This document shows, one piece after another, positions 29,187-41,065 of a stretch of 64,000 bases of DNA. Within the stretch, counting starts at the first letter, position 1; the number at the start of each line of letters is the position of its first letter. The notes below the pieces were generated by a model. It was not told the DNA's origin, searched no databases, and saw only the letters and a list, made by a program, of their open reading frames with translations. Origin of the DNA: Acetobacter cibinongensis (GTDB lineage: Bacteria > Pseudomonadota > Alphaproteobacteria > Acetobacterales > Acetobacteraceae); NCBI RefSeq assembly GCF_000963925.1, contig NZ_BAMV01000017.1, positions 62,001-126,000 of the forward strand, given 5' to 3'. A program made the position numbers and the translations under genes.

Positions 29187-29221
29187 CCCTTAACATCATT
29201 AATTCTAAAACGTATTTAGAA

Positions 29222-30646
29222 TTAGAAACCAGAGAACTGATTGATGTTCAAGCTGTCTACACCAACAAAGGTAATTTTGCTGTTGTCGGACAGAGTAATG
29301 GTCGTGTTACCGTTCTGGTGCGTAGCAGCATCAAGGACCTGCTGGAAGTTGTCCTTGGTGTAGCCCTGACCGTTTTTGAGATATGCTGAATCGTAGTGAA
29401 CGAGCAACACGGAGTTACCAGCTGCGCTACCAAAGTCAGTGATGGTGTAATCTGCACCAGCAACGCCATTGCGGAACCCGAAGACGTTTGCTGCGCCAGA
29501 ACCACCGGTCAGAGTTGCGTTACCCGTACCTGCAACCAGCGTATCTGCTGCTGAAGCGCCAGAGCCACCAATAAAGGTCTGGGCGGTCGTGCCGGAATCC
29601 GCGCCAAATGCATGGATACCATAGATGGAAGAAGCACCATCTAGCGTCTGGTTACCCGTTGTTGCAATGAACAGCGAATTCGCGCTCGTTGCGTTAACGT
29701 GTGCGTCCAGACCTTCTGCACCGTAGATCGTGCTCTGACCTGCCGTGATTGTGGTCTCACCCGTACCATTTTTAAAGGTCAGGTTACCAAGGATGCTGAC
29801 ATCTGCGTTTTTAGCATTGGCAACCATAAAGTCGCCCTGTGCCGCAGAAATCGTGCTGAGTTCCCCACCGGTTACTGTACCTGTGGTGCCAGCAAGCGTT
29901 ACGAGGTCCTGAGAACCACCAACGACCGTGCTGCTACCACCAACAGTAATCTGCTGGTTGCTCGCTGTGTCAACAACCAGAGAGTTGCTGCCAACATCTA
30001 CTGTAGAACTTGCGCCAGTGAGCGTAATGTTCTGCGTACCGGTAGACGCCGTAATGGTGTCCTGACCATTGGAATGAACCTGGTTAAAGCCATTACCTAA
30101 AGTAATGGTGTTATCACCAAGGCCAGACGTGATGGTGTTGTTGCCATTGCCGCTGTTAATGACGTTGTTACCGTCACCAACGGAAATGTTCCAATCCCCT
30201 GCGTTGTTCAGGTTGCTGCCCTGGAAGAAGTTATCCCCAGAACCACCCAAGAACGTACCGCTCTGGCTACCAGCACGGAAGTTCACACCAGCATTCGTGC
30301 CAGCCAGAACGTTCAGGTTGGAAGCTGTAGCTTTCGTTGCGTCAAGGTTGACCCAACCAGCAAGAGCTGTACCCGGCTGGTTTGAGGCGTCGGAGCCAAC
30401 CGTCAGCCACTCAACATTACCGCTTACGTTATATGCCCCAGAAGCTGTGATGACCCCGTAACCGGCTTGGTTACCGCTGAAGGTTGAAGAACCCGCAGCA
30501 AGGTTGCGTGCATCAAGAGAGGACAGTTCATTTCCGAGCTGTGAGGCAAGCTTGTTGGCCTGCTTCACGAGTGCTGACTTGTCAGCACCATCCACGGTAA
30601 CCTGAACCGAATTCCCTGACGCACCGACAACGGTGATGAGCGCCAT
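29222..30646 (-). CDS. Asn/Gly/Thr/Ser-rich beta-repeat surface protein (RTX/adhesin-like)
   Basis: 474 residues without a single Cys and very poor in Lys/Arg. The middle (about 130-380) consists of short degenerate repeats such as GDGNNVINSGNGNNTITSG and GGSGASAADTLVAG, which read as a beta-solenoid related to RTX/hemolysin calcium repeats. There is no N-terminal signal peptide. The acidic/hydrophobic C-terminus ends NINQFSGF, as in substrates of type I secretion with a C-terminal signal (inference). AAGGACGG precedes the ATG. It sits between two large glycosyltransferases and offers many Asn/Thr/Ser acceptor sites, so it may be glycosylated on the surface. Confidence 0.75.
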   Translation of the reverse strand: MALITVVGASGNSVQVTVDGADKSALVKQANKLASQLGNELSSLDARNLAAGSSTFSGNQAGYGVITASGAYNVSGNVEWLTVGSDASNQPGTALAGWVNLDATKATASNLNVLAGTNAGVNFRAGSQSGTFLGGSGDNFFQGSNLNNAGDWNISVGDGNNVINSGNGNNTITSGLGDNTITLGNGFNQVHSNGQDTITASTGTQNITLTGASSTVDVGSNSLVVDTASNQQITVGGSSTVVGGSQDLVTLAGTTGTVTGGELSTISAAQGDFMVANAKNADVSILGNLTFKNGTGETTITAGQSTIYGAEGLDAHVNATSANSLFIATTGNQTLDGASSIYGIHAFGADSGTTAQTFIGGSGASAADTLVAGTGNATLTGGSGAANVFGFRNGVAGADYTITDFGSAAGNSVLLVHYDSAYLKNGQGYTKDNFQQVLDAATHQNGNTTITLSDNSKITFVGVDSLNINQFSGF

Positions 30647-31062
30647 ATTTCCGTCCTTTTTTCAATAACCGCCGAAAGCACAGAAGAAATTCTCTGTGCA
30701 AATGGCATATTAGTGTCAGGTTCAGTTTTAGGACAAGGCTATGCACCATTGCAAGCATGAATTAGGTTTTTCTGCCGCTATAGTGGCTTTTTAGTACTGG
30801 TTTGATAAAATTATACCACACTATTTTTGTATCAATCTTTTGTATTCCACAAAAAAACCAAGAAGCTTTTGTGAATGTTTTTATATTTACTGATTTTTTT
30901 TTCGGATACAGCCAGATGTACGCTTTCCAACCTCACTAAATCTCTAATTATTTACTTTTGAATTTCCTCACATTACCATGAAATTAATTTCATGTTGCGC
31001 ATATCAAAACTATCTTCTTTCCTATCTTCGGACTCACATAGAAACGAGACGTATTTTTACCC
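30647..31062. promoter_or_regulatory. AT-rich divergent regulatory region
   Basis: 416 bp between the divergent repeat-protein and glycosyltransferase genes, clearly more AT-rich than the flanks. It contains long T and A tracts (for example about 30890-30902). No ORF with a ribosome site is visible. It probably holds both promoters and an extended 5' leader, but no individual element can be assigned. Confidence 0.55.
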
Positions 31063-34044
31063 ATGAACACCGCGCCAGATCCCAGCACTGCAACAAATAT
31101 TTCACAGACCGGAAACAGTGGACTCCTGCCCCTTTTCCTACATGTGACCCTTGTTGACGAAGATACGCGTGGATGCGCGTTCATGCCCGTGACTAACTGG
31201 ATTCTGTCCACTTTTGTTCTGAACCATCTGGTTCTCATCAACGCAAGCCAGACGGCTATCCAGACACTCACCAGCGTTATCAAAGCACAATCAGCCGCCA
31301 TTCTGATTCACGAATACGACTCCATTCCTGATATCAAGCCTTATGATAATTGCGTGTATTACTGTGGTAACCCAAGCAATACGAGTGTGGACGCCATAAC
31401 AAAATGGCTTCAGACGCTGCCTGAGGGAAGTATCGTATTATTTGAAGATTCTGACCTTAGCCCCTTAGACCCCACAAAATTATCCTCCTCTTTTACCTCT
31501 ACACGCTTAGACTACGGGGCAGGTCTTCTGATTCTTTCAACGCCCAAAACTTCTGCCTGTCTGTCACCTCTTGTTCAGACCTCAAAAAATACTTCAGACA
31601 CAGAGCATTTCCTGTTCCTGGAAAAATGTAAATTTTTTGCAGATTATTGGGCTACAAAAGCGCGTATTGCTTTGTCTGAAAAAACCAAAGAAAAAAATGG
31701 CCTGATTAATGTTCAGGCCCGATTTTTAATGATCGAAACCTTAGAAAAAGAAAAAATAATTAGTGAACAAAACCTCAAAATTGATTCACTTTTAGATGAA
31801 AACCGAGATCTAATGTCTGCCTTAGAACAGGCCCAAGCGAGAGAAAAGGAATGGCTTTCTTTTTCCCAAACTGTTCTTCAGACTCAAGATGCCCTTACAT
31901 CTCTCAAAAATTTCTTTGCACAACCGCGAAATATACTCAAAGATATTGCGCGTGTTATCTTAAATAAAAACTTGGGAGTTTTTGTTCCCTCTCTCCCCAC
32001 CCCCCCTTCTTTTCCTTTACAGAGCATACCTGTTTCAGATCATAATACTTCTGATATAGTGTGTTTAGAAAAAGAAGAAGTAGAAATTTACTCTCCTGCA
32101 ACCGAATTAGGGCGCGTTGTTTTTGTTATCGGCGATACGGAAGCAGAACAGCTTACGCAACGTTGCACTCATAACGCTGAAGCCGCCCGCCTTGCTGGAT
32201 ACACAGTCCGGCTGAAATCCTGTCCTGAAATCGGACCCGATGATATTGACTGGGCCACCATTCTTGTTTTCTACCGTGTAGAATTTAGCGATCATGTCAG
32301 CATTATGATGCAGATTGCGCAAGAACGTTCAATGCCTGTTATTTTTGATATAGATGCTCTTTTGTGTATGCCCAGACTGGCTCGATCAGAAAGTGTGTCT
32401 GCTCAATTTTCTTCTTTATTTAGTGAAGAACAGTTAGAAACCTATTTTTATACGTTATGGCGCACTCTTGTGCGAGCGAGCATCTGTACAGCCACAACTG
32501 ACACTCTTGCTCAAACTCTACGCCTGGATCGCCCTATATCCTACACACTTCCTAATATTTATGATGTTGCAACTTGGCAGCGCGGCCGGAATAACTTTCG
32601 TGAAAAATGTATTTTCGAAGACAACTCTTCTGTCACTTTAGGTCTTGGATATGATATCTTAAAAAACTCTATTTTTTTTAAATCTACATCAACAACAATA
32701 GCTTCTGTTCTTCAAAAATACTCGCATGTCAAACTAAGACTTTTCACGCAGGGATTTTCTGATAAAAATACTTACATAGAAAAGTATTTTCCTGAACTTA
32801 TCCCCTCCATAGATCAGATTATCTGGCAGAAATTAGACTCAAATAATGACAGTATGCTCAATTGGAAGGGCGTTGATATCGCGCTTTTTCCATGCCCTAC
32901 TGATAATGTCTATTTTACCTCTCAGTCAGAAAATATTTATCTCAGAACAGCACTTTGCAATATTCCTCTCATTACCTCACCTCTTCCTGCGTATCGAGAA
33001 TGCATTGAAGACGGTGTTTCTGGCTTTCTGGCTGAAGGTGTAGAGCAATGGCATGCCGCGCTTGTAAAACTTATTGAAAATACCAAAATCCGTCATAGCG
33101 TTGGCCTCAATGCTTATCACGGGTGCCTTTGGTATTTTAGCGTTCAAAGGCAAGCAAAATTTCTCAAAAGCATATTTGAAAGCACTAAAAGTGAGGCGTC
33201 ATCCTGCCAGGAATTTGAGCGTCAAATTGCACGTAAATCCTACCGTGCAAAGTCTCTCCCTCATATTGTGGGGTGTGACATCATTTTCCAAAAAGATACT
33301 CTGAGTCCATCAGATGTTTCCGTCATTATAACCTCATATAATTACGAACACTATTTGCTGGATGCTCTGGAATCCGTGCGTCTTCAAACTCTGGGAGCGC
33401 TTGATCTGATTGTGGTTGACGATGGATCAAAGGATTTTTCCGTAGCACTTACACATGAATGGATGCAGCGTAACGCACACCGGTTTAATCGGGTTCTGCT
33501 ACTACGGACAACCTATAATTCCGGTCTTGGCGCTGCACGAAACTGCGGCGTTGCCTACGCTGAAACGCCTTATTTTCTGCCATTAGATGCAGATAATAAA
33601 CTGTTGCCAAACGCCTGTGCAGCGCTTTTGGTCGCCACATCCCCCATGACAGCTTATGCCTACCCTATGCAGCAGCAATTTGGGAATGCAACAGCTGACC
33701 ATATTCTGGGACAATCACCATATACACCCTCACGCTTGCAGGCCGGGAACTATATTGATGCCATGGCCCTTATAGCAAAATGGGCATGGGCTGCTTGCGG
33801 CGGTTATTATGTAAACAGGGCTGCCATGGGGTGGGAAGATTATGACCTTTGGTGCTCTATGGCGGAGCTGGGGCTACAAGGCACACATGTCGCAGAAGTT
33901 CTCGCTGAATACCGGGTGCATGGAAACTCCATGACATCATGCGTAACTGAGCAGGGAGATCACAAACACAGTGTCATAACCCTCCTTGAACAACGCCACC
34001 CGTGGATCAAGTTGGTACAAAAAAACGTAAGAACCACTCGTTAA
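31063..34044 (+). CDS. Giant multidomain glycosyltransferase (GT4-like plus GT2)
   Basis: 993 residues. The N-terminal domain (about 1-200) is poorly recognisable. A coiled coil (about 215-270) contains LEKEKIISEQNLKIDSLLDE. A GT-B/GT4-like module (about 345-720) has FYRVEFSD and FDIDALL. A C-terminal GT2 domain (about 755-990) starts VSVIITSYNYEHYLLDAL and carries VVDDGSKD, the DxD-like PLDADNK and GWEDYDLWCSMAELG. GT2 and GT4 modules together imply successive transfer of at least two sugars. No ribosome site is obvious before the ATG. Parts of the central section (32.6-33.0 kb) are visibly AT-rich, hinting at horizontal origin. Confidence 0.83.
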   Translation: MNTAPDPSTATNISQTGNSGLLPLFLHVTLVDEDTRGCAFMPVTNWILSTFVLNHLVLINASQTAIQTLTSVIKAQSAAILIHEYDSIPDIKPYDNCVYYCGNPSNTSVDAITKWLQTLPEGSIVLFEDSDLSPLDPTKLSSSFTSTRLDYGAGLLILSTPKTSACLSPLVQTSKNTSDTEHFLFLEKCKFFADYWATKARIALSEKTKEKNGLINVQARFLMIETLEKEKIISEQNLKIDSLLDENRDLMSALEQAQAREKEWLSFSQTVLQTQDALTSLKNFFAQPRNILKDIARVILNKNLGVFVPSLPTPPSFPLQSIPVSDHNTSDIVCLEKEEVEIYSPATELGRVVFVIGDTEAEQLTQRCTHNAEAARLAGYTVRLKSCPEIGPDDIDWATILVFYRVEFSDHVSIMMQIAQERSMPVIFDIDALLCMPRLARSESVSAQFSSLFSEEQLETYFYTLWRTLVRASICTATTDTLAQTLRLDRPISYTLPNIYDVATWQRGRNNFREKCIFEDNSSVTLGLGYDILKNSIFFKSTSTTIASVLQKYSHVKLRLFTQGFSDKNTYIEKYFPELIPSIDQIIWQKLDSNNDSMLNWKGVDIALFPCPTDNVYFTSQSENIYLRTALCNIPLITSPLPAYRECIEDGVSGFLAEGVEQWHAALVKLIENTKIRHSVGLNAYHGCLWYFSVQRQAKFLKSIFESTKSEASSCQEFERQIARKSYRAKSLPHIVGCDIIFQKDTLSPSDVSVIITSYNYEHYLLDALESVRLQTLGALDLIVVDDGSKDFSVALTHEWMQRNAHRFNRVLLLRTTYNSGLGAARNCGVAYAETPYFLPLDADNKLLPNACAALLVATSPMTAYAYPMQQQFGNATADHILGQSPYTPSRLQAGNYIDAMALIAKWAWAACGGYYVNRAAMGWEDYDLWCSMAELGLQGTHVAEVLAEYRVHGNSMTSCVTEQGDHKHSVITLLEQRHPWIKLVQKNVRTTR

Positions 34045-34072
34045 GTGCTTCTGATTTAATACTGCTGAGGGC

Positions 34073-34097
34073 AAGGAGGCTTAATATAAGCCTCCTT
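34073..34097 (+). terminator. Hairpin after the GT4/GT2 gene
   Basis: Eleven-bp stem AAGGAGGCTTA/TAAGCCTCCTT with a 3-nt loop, followed by ATCGGTCTCT. It is 29 bp past the stop. The stem is strong but the T tract is weak. Confidence 0.6.
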
Positions 34098-34279
34098 ATC
34101 GGTCTCTCCGCAAATCCGATATCAATAGGCGATCAAAATAGCCTAAAGCTGTAGACAGTTTTGCAAACATTACTTGTTTGTTTGCAGAGAAAAAATTCTT
34201 CAGTGTTTTAGGAATATACGATGCGGCTAGATAAGTGAAAATCTGACTTATCTAAGCTCCAGATTTTCTTATAAAAATC

Positions 34280-34354
34280 TGGAGCGGGCGATGGGATTCG
34301 AACCCACGACCCCAACCTTGGCAAGGTTGTGCTCTACCCCTGAGCTACGCCCGC
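34280..34354 (-). tRNA. tRNA-Gly (anticodon GCC)
   Basis: 75-nt cloverleaf on the minus strand: acceptor GCGGGCG/CGCCCGC, D arm GCTC-AGGGGTA-GAGC, anticodon loop TTGCCAA, T arm GTGGG-TTCGAAT-CCCAT, encoded CCA. The CCA is immediately followed by an AT-rich inverted repeat (34258-34281) that may terminate the transcript. Confidence 0.96.
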
Positions 34355-34544
34355 ATCGGATGACCTCCTTCTACGGGGGTTTGAGAAACTGCGCAAGAGG
34401 GAAAATCAAATTTTTTTACTTTTTTATATCAAGGTCTTCTGACGCCTTGTGAAACGGCTATTTCTTAAGGGATGACAAGCGCTTGGCGGCCTGCGCCATC
34501 TCTGCAATCATCATTGACTGCCACTAAAACTGGAGGGCAACGCC

Positions 34545-36590
<2,046 letters not shown>

Positions 36591-36675
36591 TACGGCACAC
36601 TTCCGTACGGCAAAACATACGATATGCCGCAAGCACAATGGCATCCCCCACGCTCTTGCGTTATAAAGCTGCACC

Positions 36676-37272
36676 ATGACCACACCGCGCCAAGCCACCC
36701 TCCATCGCGTTACTAGCGAGACAGATATTGCCGTAACTCTTGATCTGGACGGATCAGGACAGGCTGACATTCAGACAGGCATAGGGTTTTTCGACCATAT
36801 GCTGACAGCCCTTGCCAAGCATGGGCTGCTTGACCTGACAGTCAAGGTGCAGGGGGACTTGCATATTGATGGCCACCACACCGTTGAAGATACCGGCATT
36901 GCCCTTGGGCAGGCGCTTCGTCAGGCGGTGGGAGACAAGCGCGGTGTACGCCGCTTTGGCCATGCTCTGGTCCCGCTGGATGAAGCCTTGTGTGAGGCTG
37001 TGGTGGACCTTTCCGGCAGGCCGTTCCTGACATTCAACGCCACGTTTGACCGCGACCGGATTGGTGAGCTGGATACCGAACTGGTGGAAGAATTTTTCCG
37101 GGCATTTGCCATGTCTGGCATGATAACTCTGCACCTGAACCAGAAAGACGGAAAAAACTGCCATCATATTGCTGAAGCCGCATTCAAGGCTTTGGCACGG
37201 GCCCTCCGAATGGCTGTTGAGCAGGACCCGCGGGCGCAGGGTGCCATTCCCTCCACCAAGGGAGTGTTGTAA
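36676..37272 (+). CDS. hisB: Imidazoleglycerol-phosphate dehydratase HisB
   Basis: 198 residues, monofunctional dehydratase length (no N-terminal phosphatase domain). Two manganese-binding His motifs are seen: [17 protein letters not shown] and [18 protein letters not shown], plus GIGFFDHML. It catalyses the sixth step of histidine synthesis and heads the his run hisB-hisH-hisA-hisF-hisE here. A gap of 114 bp separates it from hisH. Confidence 0.97.
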   Translation: MTTPRQATLHRVTSETDIAVTLDLDGSGQADIQTGIGFFDHMLTALAKHGLLDLTVKVQGDLHIDGHHTVEDTGIALGQALRQAVGDKRGVRRFGHALVPLDEALCEAVVDLSGRPFLTFNATFDRDRIGELDTELVEEFFRAFAMSGMITLHLNQKDGKNCHHIAEAAFKALARALRMAVEQDPRAQGAIPSTKGVL

Positions 37273-37386
37273 ACACACCCTCGCGCCTGCTGGCGGCGTT
37301 TTTCCTGTTGCTAACCTGTCTGGCAAATACTGGCTGCCTGAGGGTCTCCCCTATTTTCCCTTCAGGACCAAGAAGTGCGAGGTCCC

Positions 37387-38049
37387 ATGACCCAGTCTCT
37401 CTCCATTGCTGTCCTTGATTATGAAGGAGGCAATCTGGCCTCCGCAGCGCGCGCTGCGGCGCGTGCGGCCGAACTTTCTGGGGTTTCTGCCTCTGTCTGC
37501 ATTACCAATGCGCCAGAAACAGTTCTGAAGGCAGACCGTATTATCCTGCCCGGGCAAGGGGCCTTTGCAGACTGCGCCCAGGGGCTTGCCGCTCAGCCGG
37601 GGCTGAGAGAGGCACTTCTGACTGCCACCCGCAAAGGCACCCCGTTTCTGGGCATTTGCGTTGGCATGCAACTCATGGCTGAGCGTGGGCTGGAACATGG
37701 TGAAACGGCGGGCTTGGGCTGGATCAAGGGGGAGATTGCCCCCATGGCGGCCCCCGGCCTGCGCTTGCCCCAAATGGGGTGGAATGAACTCAACCTGACA
37801 CGGCCCCACCCCCTGACAGACGGGCTGGGCACTGCGCCGCACGGGTATTTTGTTCATTCCTACGCACTGCAACATGGTCAGCCGGAAACTTTGCTCGCCA
37901 CTACAGACTATGGCGGCGCTGTACCAGCTATTGTGTGTAACGGGAATGTCGCGGGTACACAGTTCCACGTGGAAAAAAGCCAGACTGTTGGCTTGCGTAT
38001 CATGGCAAACTTTCTCGCCTGGCAGCCGCAGGAACGGTGGATCGGCTGA
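37387..38049 (+). CDS. hisH: Imidazole glycerol phosphate synthase, glutaminase subunit HisH
   Basis: 220-residue class I glutamine amidotransferase. The nucleophile elbow is GICVGMQ with Cys91; the His-Glu pair of the triad is in TQFHVEKSQ near the C-terminus. It supplies ammonia to HisF. I chose ATG 37387, with GAGG 5-6 bases ahead, rather than a GTG four codons upstream. Its stop overlaps the start of the fusion gene (TGATG). Confidence 0.95.
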   Translation: MTQSLSIAVLDYEGGNLASAARAAARAAELSGVSASVCITNAPETVLKADRIILPGQGAFADCAQGLAAQPGLREALLTATRKGTPFLGICVGMQLMAERGLEHGETAGLGWIKGEIAPMAAPGLRLPQMGWNELNLTRPHPLTDGLGTAPHGYFVHSYALQHGQPETLLATTDYGGAVPAIVCNGNVAGTQFHVEKSQTVGLRIMANFLAWQPQERWIG

Positions 38050-39386
38050 TGTCCAGAAAAAAACCAGTCCACCGTGTGCTTGAGCTTGAGGAAGATGACC
38101 TTCAGGCACTCTGCGAGGCCGTTGATGCCGCCATTCTAGACGGTGGCGGCTTTGGCTGGATTCAGCCACAAGGCCGTCAGGTTCTGGAACGATACTTCAA
38201 GGGATTACTCCTGGTCCCTGAACGGATGCTGTTTGCGGTCCGTCTGGATGGCGTCATCGTTGGGTGCGCCCAACTGGTCCGGGCTCCGCGCAATAATGAA
38301 GCACAAGCCATGTGCGTCAGCCTCATGCACCTGTTTGTAGCCCCCTATGCCCGCAAGCATGGGTTGGGGGCACAACTGCTGCACGAAGTGGAAAATGCGG
38401 CCCGCAGCATGGGCTACCGCGTCCTGAATGTGGATATTCCTGACACACAGACAGGTGCCATAGCGCTGTTCCGCAAAGCGGGCTTTCAGCAATGGGGCAC
38501 TCACCCGCATTATGCCCGCATTGGCGACCAGACCGTATCTGGCCTGTTTTTTACCAAGCTGCTTGACGGCACGCGTCTTCCCTCCCCCACTCCTGTTGTG
38601 GACGAAACCCGTATGACCCAGACCAATCAGTCCTCCACACCTTCACCAGCACGGGCACTGACACTCTACCCCGCCATTGACCTGAAGGATGGTGCCTGCG
38701 TGCGCCTGCGGCGTGGAGAGATGGATGATGCAACCGTCTATTCCGATGATCCGGCAGCTCAGGCCCGCGCTTGGTGTGATGCCGGGTTCAAGTGGCTGCA
38801 CGCTGTTGACCTGAACGGCGCGTTTGAAGGGCAGTCAGCCAATGCACCCGCCGTACGGGCCATTCTGGACGCAACAACCGTTCCCATGCAGCTTGGCGGC
38901 GGTTTGCGGGATATGAGCGCCATTGCCGGCTGGCTGGAAGCCGGTGTGACCCGCGTTATTCTTGGGTCTGTTGCTGTTAAAAACCCGGCACTGGTGCGGG
39001 AAGCCTGCCGCCTGTTCCCCGGCCGCATTGTTGCGGGCATTGATGCCCGCTCTGGCCGTGTTGCCACAGAAGGATGGGCCGAAGTCTCTGACATGCAGGC
39101 TACGGAACTTGCCCTCCGGATGCAGGAAGCGGGTGTAGCCGCCATCATTTTTACGGAAATCAGCCGGGACGGCATGCTGGAAGGGCTGGACCTTGAGCAG
39201 ACTGTTGCCTTAGCCAACACTGTGACCATTCCCGTTATTGCCAGCGGTGGCGTGGGCACAATTGAGCATCTGGCCGCCCTGCGCAAAGCTGCAAACCACG
39301 CTCCCGGTATTGAAGGTGTTATTGTGGGCCGGGCGTTGTATGATGGCCGCGTGTCTCCGGCAGAAGCCCTCAAGGTGCTTGGTTAA
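38049..39386 (+). CDS. hisA: In-frame GNAT acetyltransferase-HisA fusion (ProFAR isomerase)
   Basis: 445 residues with no stop between two domains. Residues about 1-170 are a GNAT N-acetyltransferase: [19 protein letters not shown] is the acetyl-CoA pyrophosphate loop, and [20 protein letters not shown] plus GFQQWGTHP complete the fold. After a roughly 25-residue linker rich in Pro, Thr and Ser, the rest is a complete HisA TIM barrel ([38 protein letters not shown]). HisA isomerises ProFAR to PRFAR for HisHF. An in-frame ATG at 38613 could start a separate HisA, but only a weak GTGGA precedes it. TGATG couples it to hisH and TAATG to hisF. The acetyltransferase substrate is unknown. Confidence 0.9.
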   Translation: MSRKKPVHRVLELEEDDLQALCEAVDAAILDGGGFGWIQPQGRQVLERYFKGLLLVPERMLFAVRLDGVIVGCAQLVRAPRNNEAQAMCVSLMHLFVAPYARKHGLGAQLLHEVENAARSMGYRVLNVDIPDTQTGAIALFRKAGFQQWGTHPHYARIGDQTVSGLFFTKLLDGTRLPSPTPVVDETRMTQTNQSSTPSPARALTLYPAIDLKDGACVRLRRGEMDDATVYSDDPAAQARAWCDAGFKWLHAVDLNGAFEGQSANAPAVRAILDATTVPMQLGGGLRDMSAIAGWLEAGVTRVILGSVAVKNPALVREACRLFPGRIVAGIDARSGRVATEGWAEVSDMQATELALRMQEAGVAAIIFTEISRDGMLEGLDLEQTVALANTVTIPVIASGGVGTIEHLAALRKAANHAPGIEGVIVGRALYDGRVSPAEALKVLG

Positions 39387-40174
39387 TGCTCAAACTCCGC
39401 GTTATTCCCTGTCTGGACGTCAAGAACGGGCGTGTGGTCAAAGGCGTCAATTTTGTCTCTCTGCGCGATGCTGGTGACCCGGTGGAGCAAGCAGCACTCT
39501 ATGATGCAGCGGGCGCTGACGAGCTGACATTTCTGGACATTACTGCCAGCCATGAAAACCGTGATACCATTCTGGACGTAGTGGGCCGCACCGCAGAGCG
39601 TATCTTTCTACCGCTTACGGTTGGCGGTGGCGTCCGCACACCTGAGGATATGCGCCGCCTGCTTCTGGCCGGAGCAGACAAGTGCGCCATGAACTCGGCA
39701 GCCGTCTCACGCCCGGACCTGATTAACGAAGCTGCCCGTAAATTTGGCAGCCAATGCGTGGTTGTGGCTGTGGATGCCCGGCAGTCGGCCCCCGGCAAAT
39801 GGGAAGTCTATACCCATGGTGGCCGCACCCCCACAGGGCGCGATGCCATTGACTGGTGCCGCGAAGTGGCCGAGCGTGGGGCTGGAGAAATTCTACTGAC
39901 CTCCATGGACCGGGATGGCACGCGTTCCGGGTTTGACCTCAACCTGCTCAAGGCTGCCACGCAGGCCGTTCGGCTCCCCATCGTGGCATCGGGTGGTGTG
40001 GGAGAACTGCACCATTTTGTTGAAGGTGCTCAGGCAGGTGCCACAGGTCTGCTGGCCGCCAGTGTGTTCCATTTTGGCCAATTCAAAATTTCGCAGGTTA
40101 AATCAGCTTTGGCTGAGGCTGGCTTGCCTATTCGCCCCTCTCCTATCCCTTTTCAGGTATCTCCACGCTCATGA
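39386..40174 (+). CDS. hisF: Imidazole glycerol phosphate synthase, cyclase subunit HisF
   Basis: 262-residue TIM barrel with catalytic Asp in [14 protein letters not shown] and Asp in [12 protein letters not shown], plus the phosphate-binding GGGV and ASGGVG loops. It closes the imidazole ring and releases AICAR. It overlaps the previous stop as TAATG and the hisE start by 4 bp. Confidence 0.97.
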   Translation: MLKLRVIPCLDVKNGRVVKGVNFVSLRDAGDPVEQAALYDAAGADELTFLDITASHENRDTILDVVGRTAERIFLPLTVGGGVRTPEDMRRLLLAGADKCAMNSAAVSRPDLINEAARKFGSQCVVVAVDARQSAPGKWEVYTHGGRTPTGRDAIDWCREVAERGAGEILLTSMDRDGTRSGFDLNLLKAATQAVRLPIVASGGVGELHHFVEGAQAGATGLLAASVFHFGQFKISQVKSALAEAGLPIRPSPIPFQVSPRS

Positions 40175-40671
40175 CCAAGAAAGTCGCCACAAAGCCCATG
40201 GAAAAAGCAGCACCAAAACAATCCGGAAAAAATGGCACCAAAGGGCAGAGCAAAAAAGCGGCCGCTCCTAAAAAAGCCCTTACAGAAAAAGAAATAATGC
40301 TACCACAAACCTCTCTGGACAGCCCCGCCAATAGCGCCGTGCTGAACCGTTTGTTTGATGTTGTCAAAAGCCGCAAGGGTACAGATCCCAGCGTCAGCCA
40401 CTCCGCACGCCTGCTTTCCCGCGGCACCTATAAAATTGCCCAGAAGTTTGGGGAAGAAGCCGTTGAATGCCTGATTGAAGCCGTTGCCGGGCGCAAAGAC
40501 CTTCTTATTGGCGAAAGTGCTGACGTCCTCTACCATCTTATTGTTTTATGGGTGGATGCTGGCATACAGCCATCTGACGTTTGGGCAGAGCTGGAACGAC
40601 GTGAAGGAACAAGCGGCATTGCTGAAAAAGCCTCTCGTCCCAAGCAGACTTTGACAAAAAAGGATAAATAA
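40171..40671 (+). CDS. hisE: Phosphoribosyl-ATP pyrophosphatase HisE with Lys/Ala-rich extension
   Basis: 166 residues. The all-alpha MazG-like PRA-PH domain occupies about 58-150, with [23 protein letters not shown] and [13 protein letters not shown] carrying the metal-binding acids. The first roughly 45 residues are a low-complexity tail very rich in Lys and Ala, absent from typical HisE (about 100 residues). It hydrolyses PR-ATP in the second step of histidine synthesis. It overlaps hisF by 4 bp, and its stop overlaps the hinT start (TAATG). The tail could be a disordered docking or nucleic-acid-binding segment. Confidence 0.93.
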   Translation: MTKKVATKPMEKAAPKQSGKNGTKGQSKKAAAPKKALTEKEIMLPQTSLDSPANSAVLNRLFDVVKSRKGTDPSVSHSARLLSRGTYKIAQKFGEEAVECLIEAVAGRKDLLIGESADVLYHLIVLWVDAGIQPSDVWAELERREGTSGIAEKASRPKQTLTKKDK

Positions 40672-41045
40672 TGGCTGTGCATGGAACTGGTTCTTACGAC
40701 CCGGACAACATTTTTGCAAAGATCCTGCGTGGAGATATTCCGTGCAAAAAAGTCTTTGAGAACGAATGGGTTCTGGCTTTTCACGACATTGCACCCAAAG
40801 CCCCTGTGCATGTTCTGATTATCCCTAAAAAAGCCTATGTGTCCTTCATAGACTTTAGCAAAAATGCTTCTGTTGAAGAAATTGCAGGGGTCATGCAGTC
40901 TGCCGGACGTATTGCCGCAGACCTGCACCTGGAACAGGCAGGCTACCGCCTTATTACCAATGCTGGCCAGAATGCAGGGCAGGAAGTGCCGCATTTTCAC
41001 TTGCACCTGATGGGCGGTAAGGCTCTTCCTGCTTTCCCAGCCTGA
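40671..41045 (+). CDS. hinT: HIT-family hydrolase (HinT-like)
   Basis: 124 residues with the histidine triad H108-F-H110-L-H112 in VPHFHLHLMGG and the N-terminal IFAKILRGDIPCKKV typical of HinT. It hydrolyses adenosine phosphoramidates and acyl-AMPs. It follows hisE directly (TAATG), an arrangement common in Alphaproteobacteria. AAGGAT serves as ribosome site. Confidence 0.94.
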   Translation: MAVHGTGSYDPDNIFAKILRGDIPCKKVFENEWVLAFHDIAPKAPVHVLIIPKKAYVSFIDFSKNASVEEIAGVMQSAGRIAADLHLEQAGYRLITNAGQNAGQEVPHFHLHLMGGKALPAFPA

Positions 41046-41065
41046 TCTTAACGGAGTTTTCCCTT

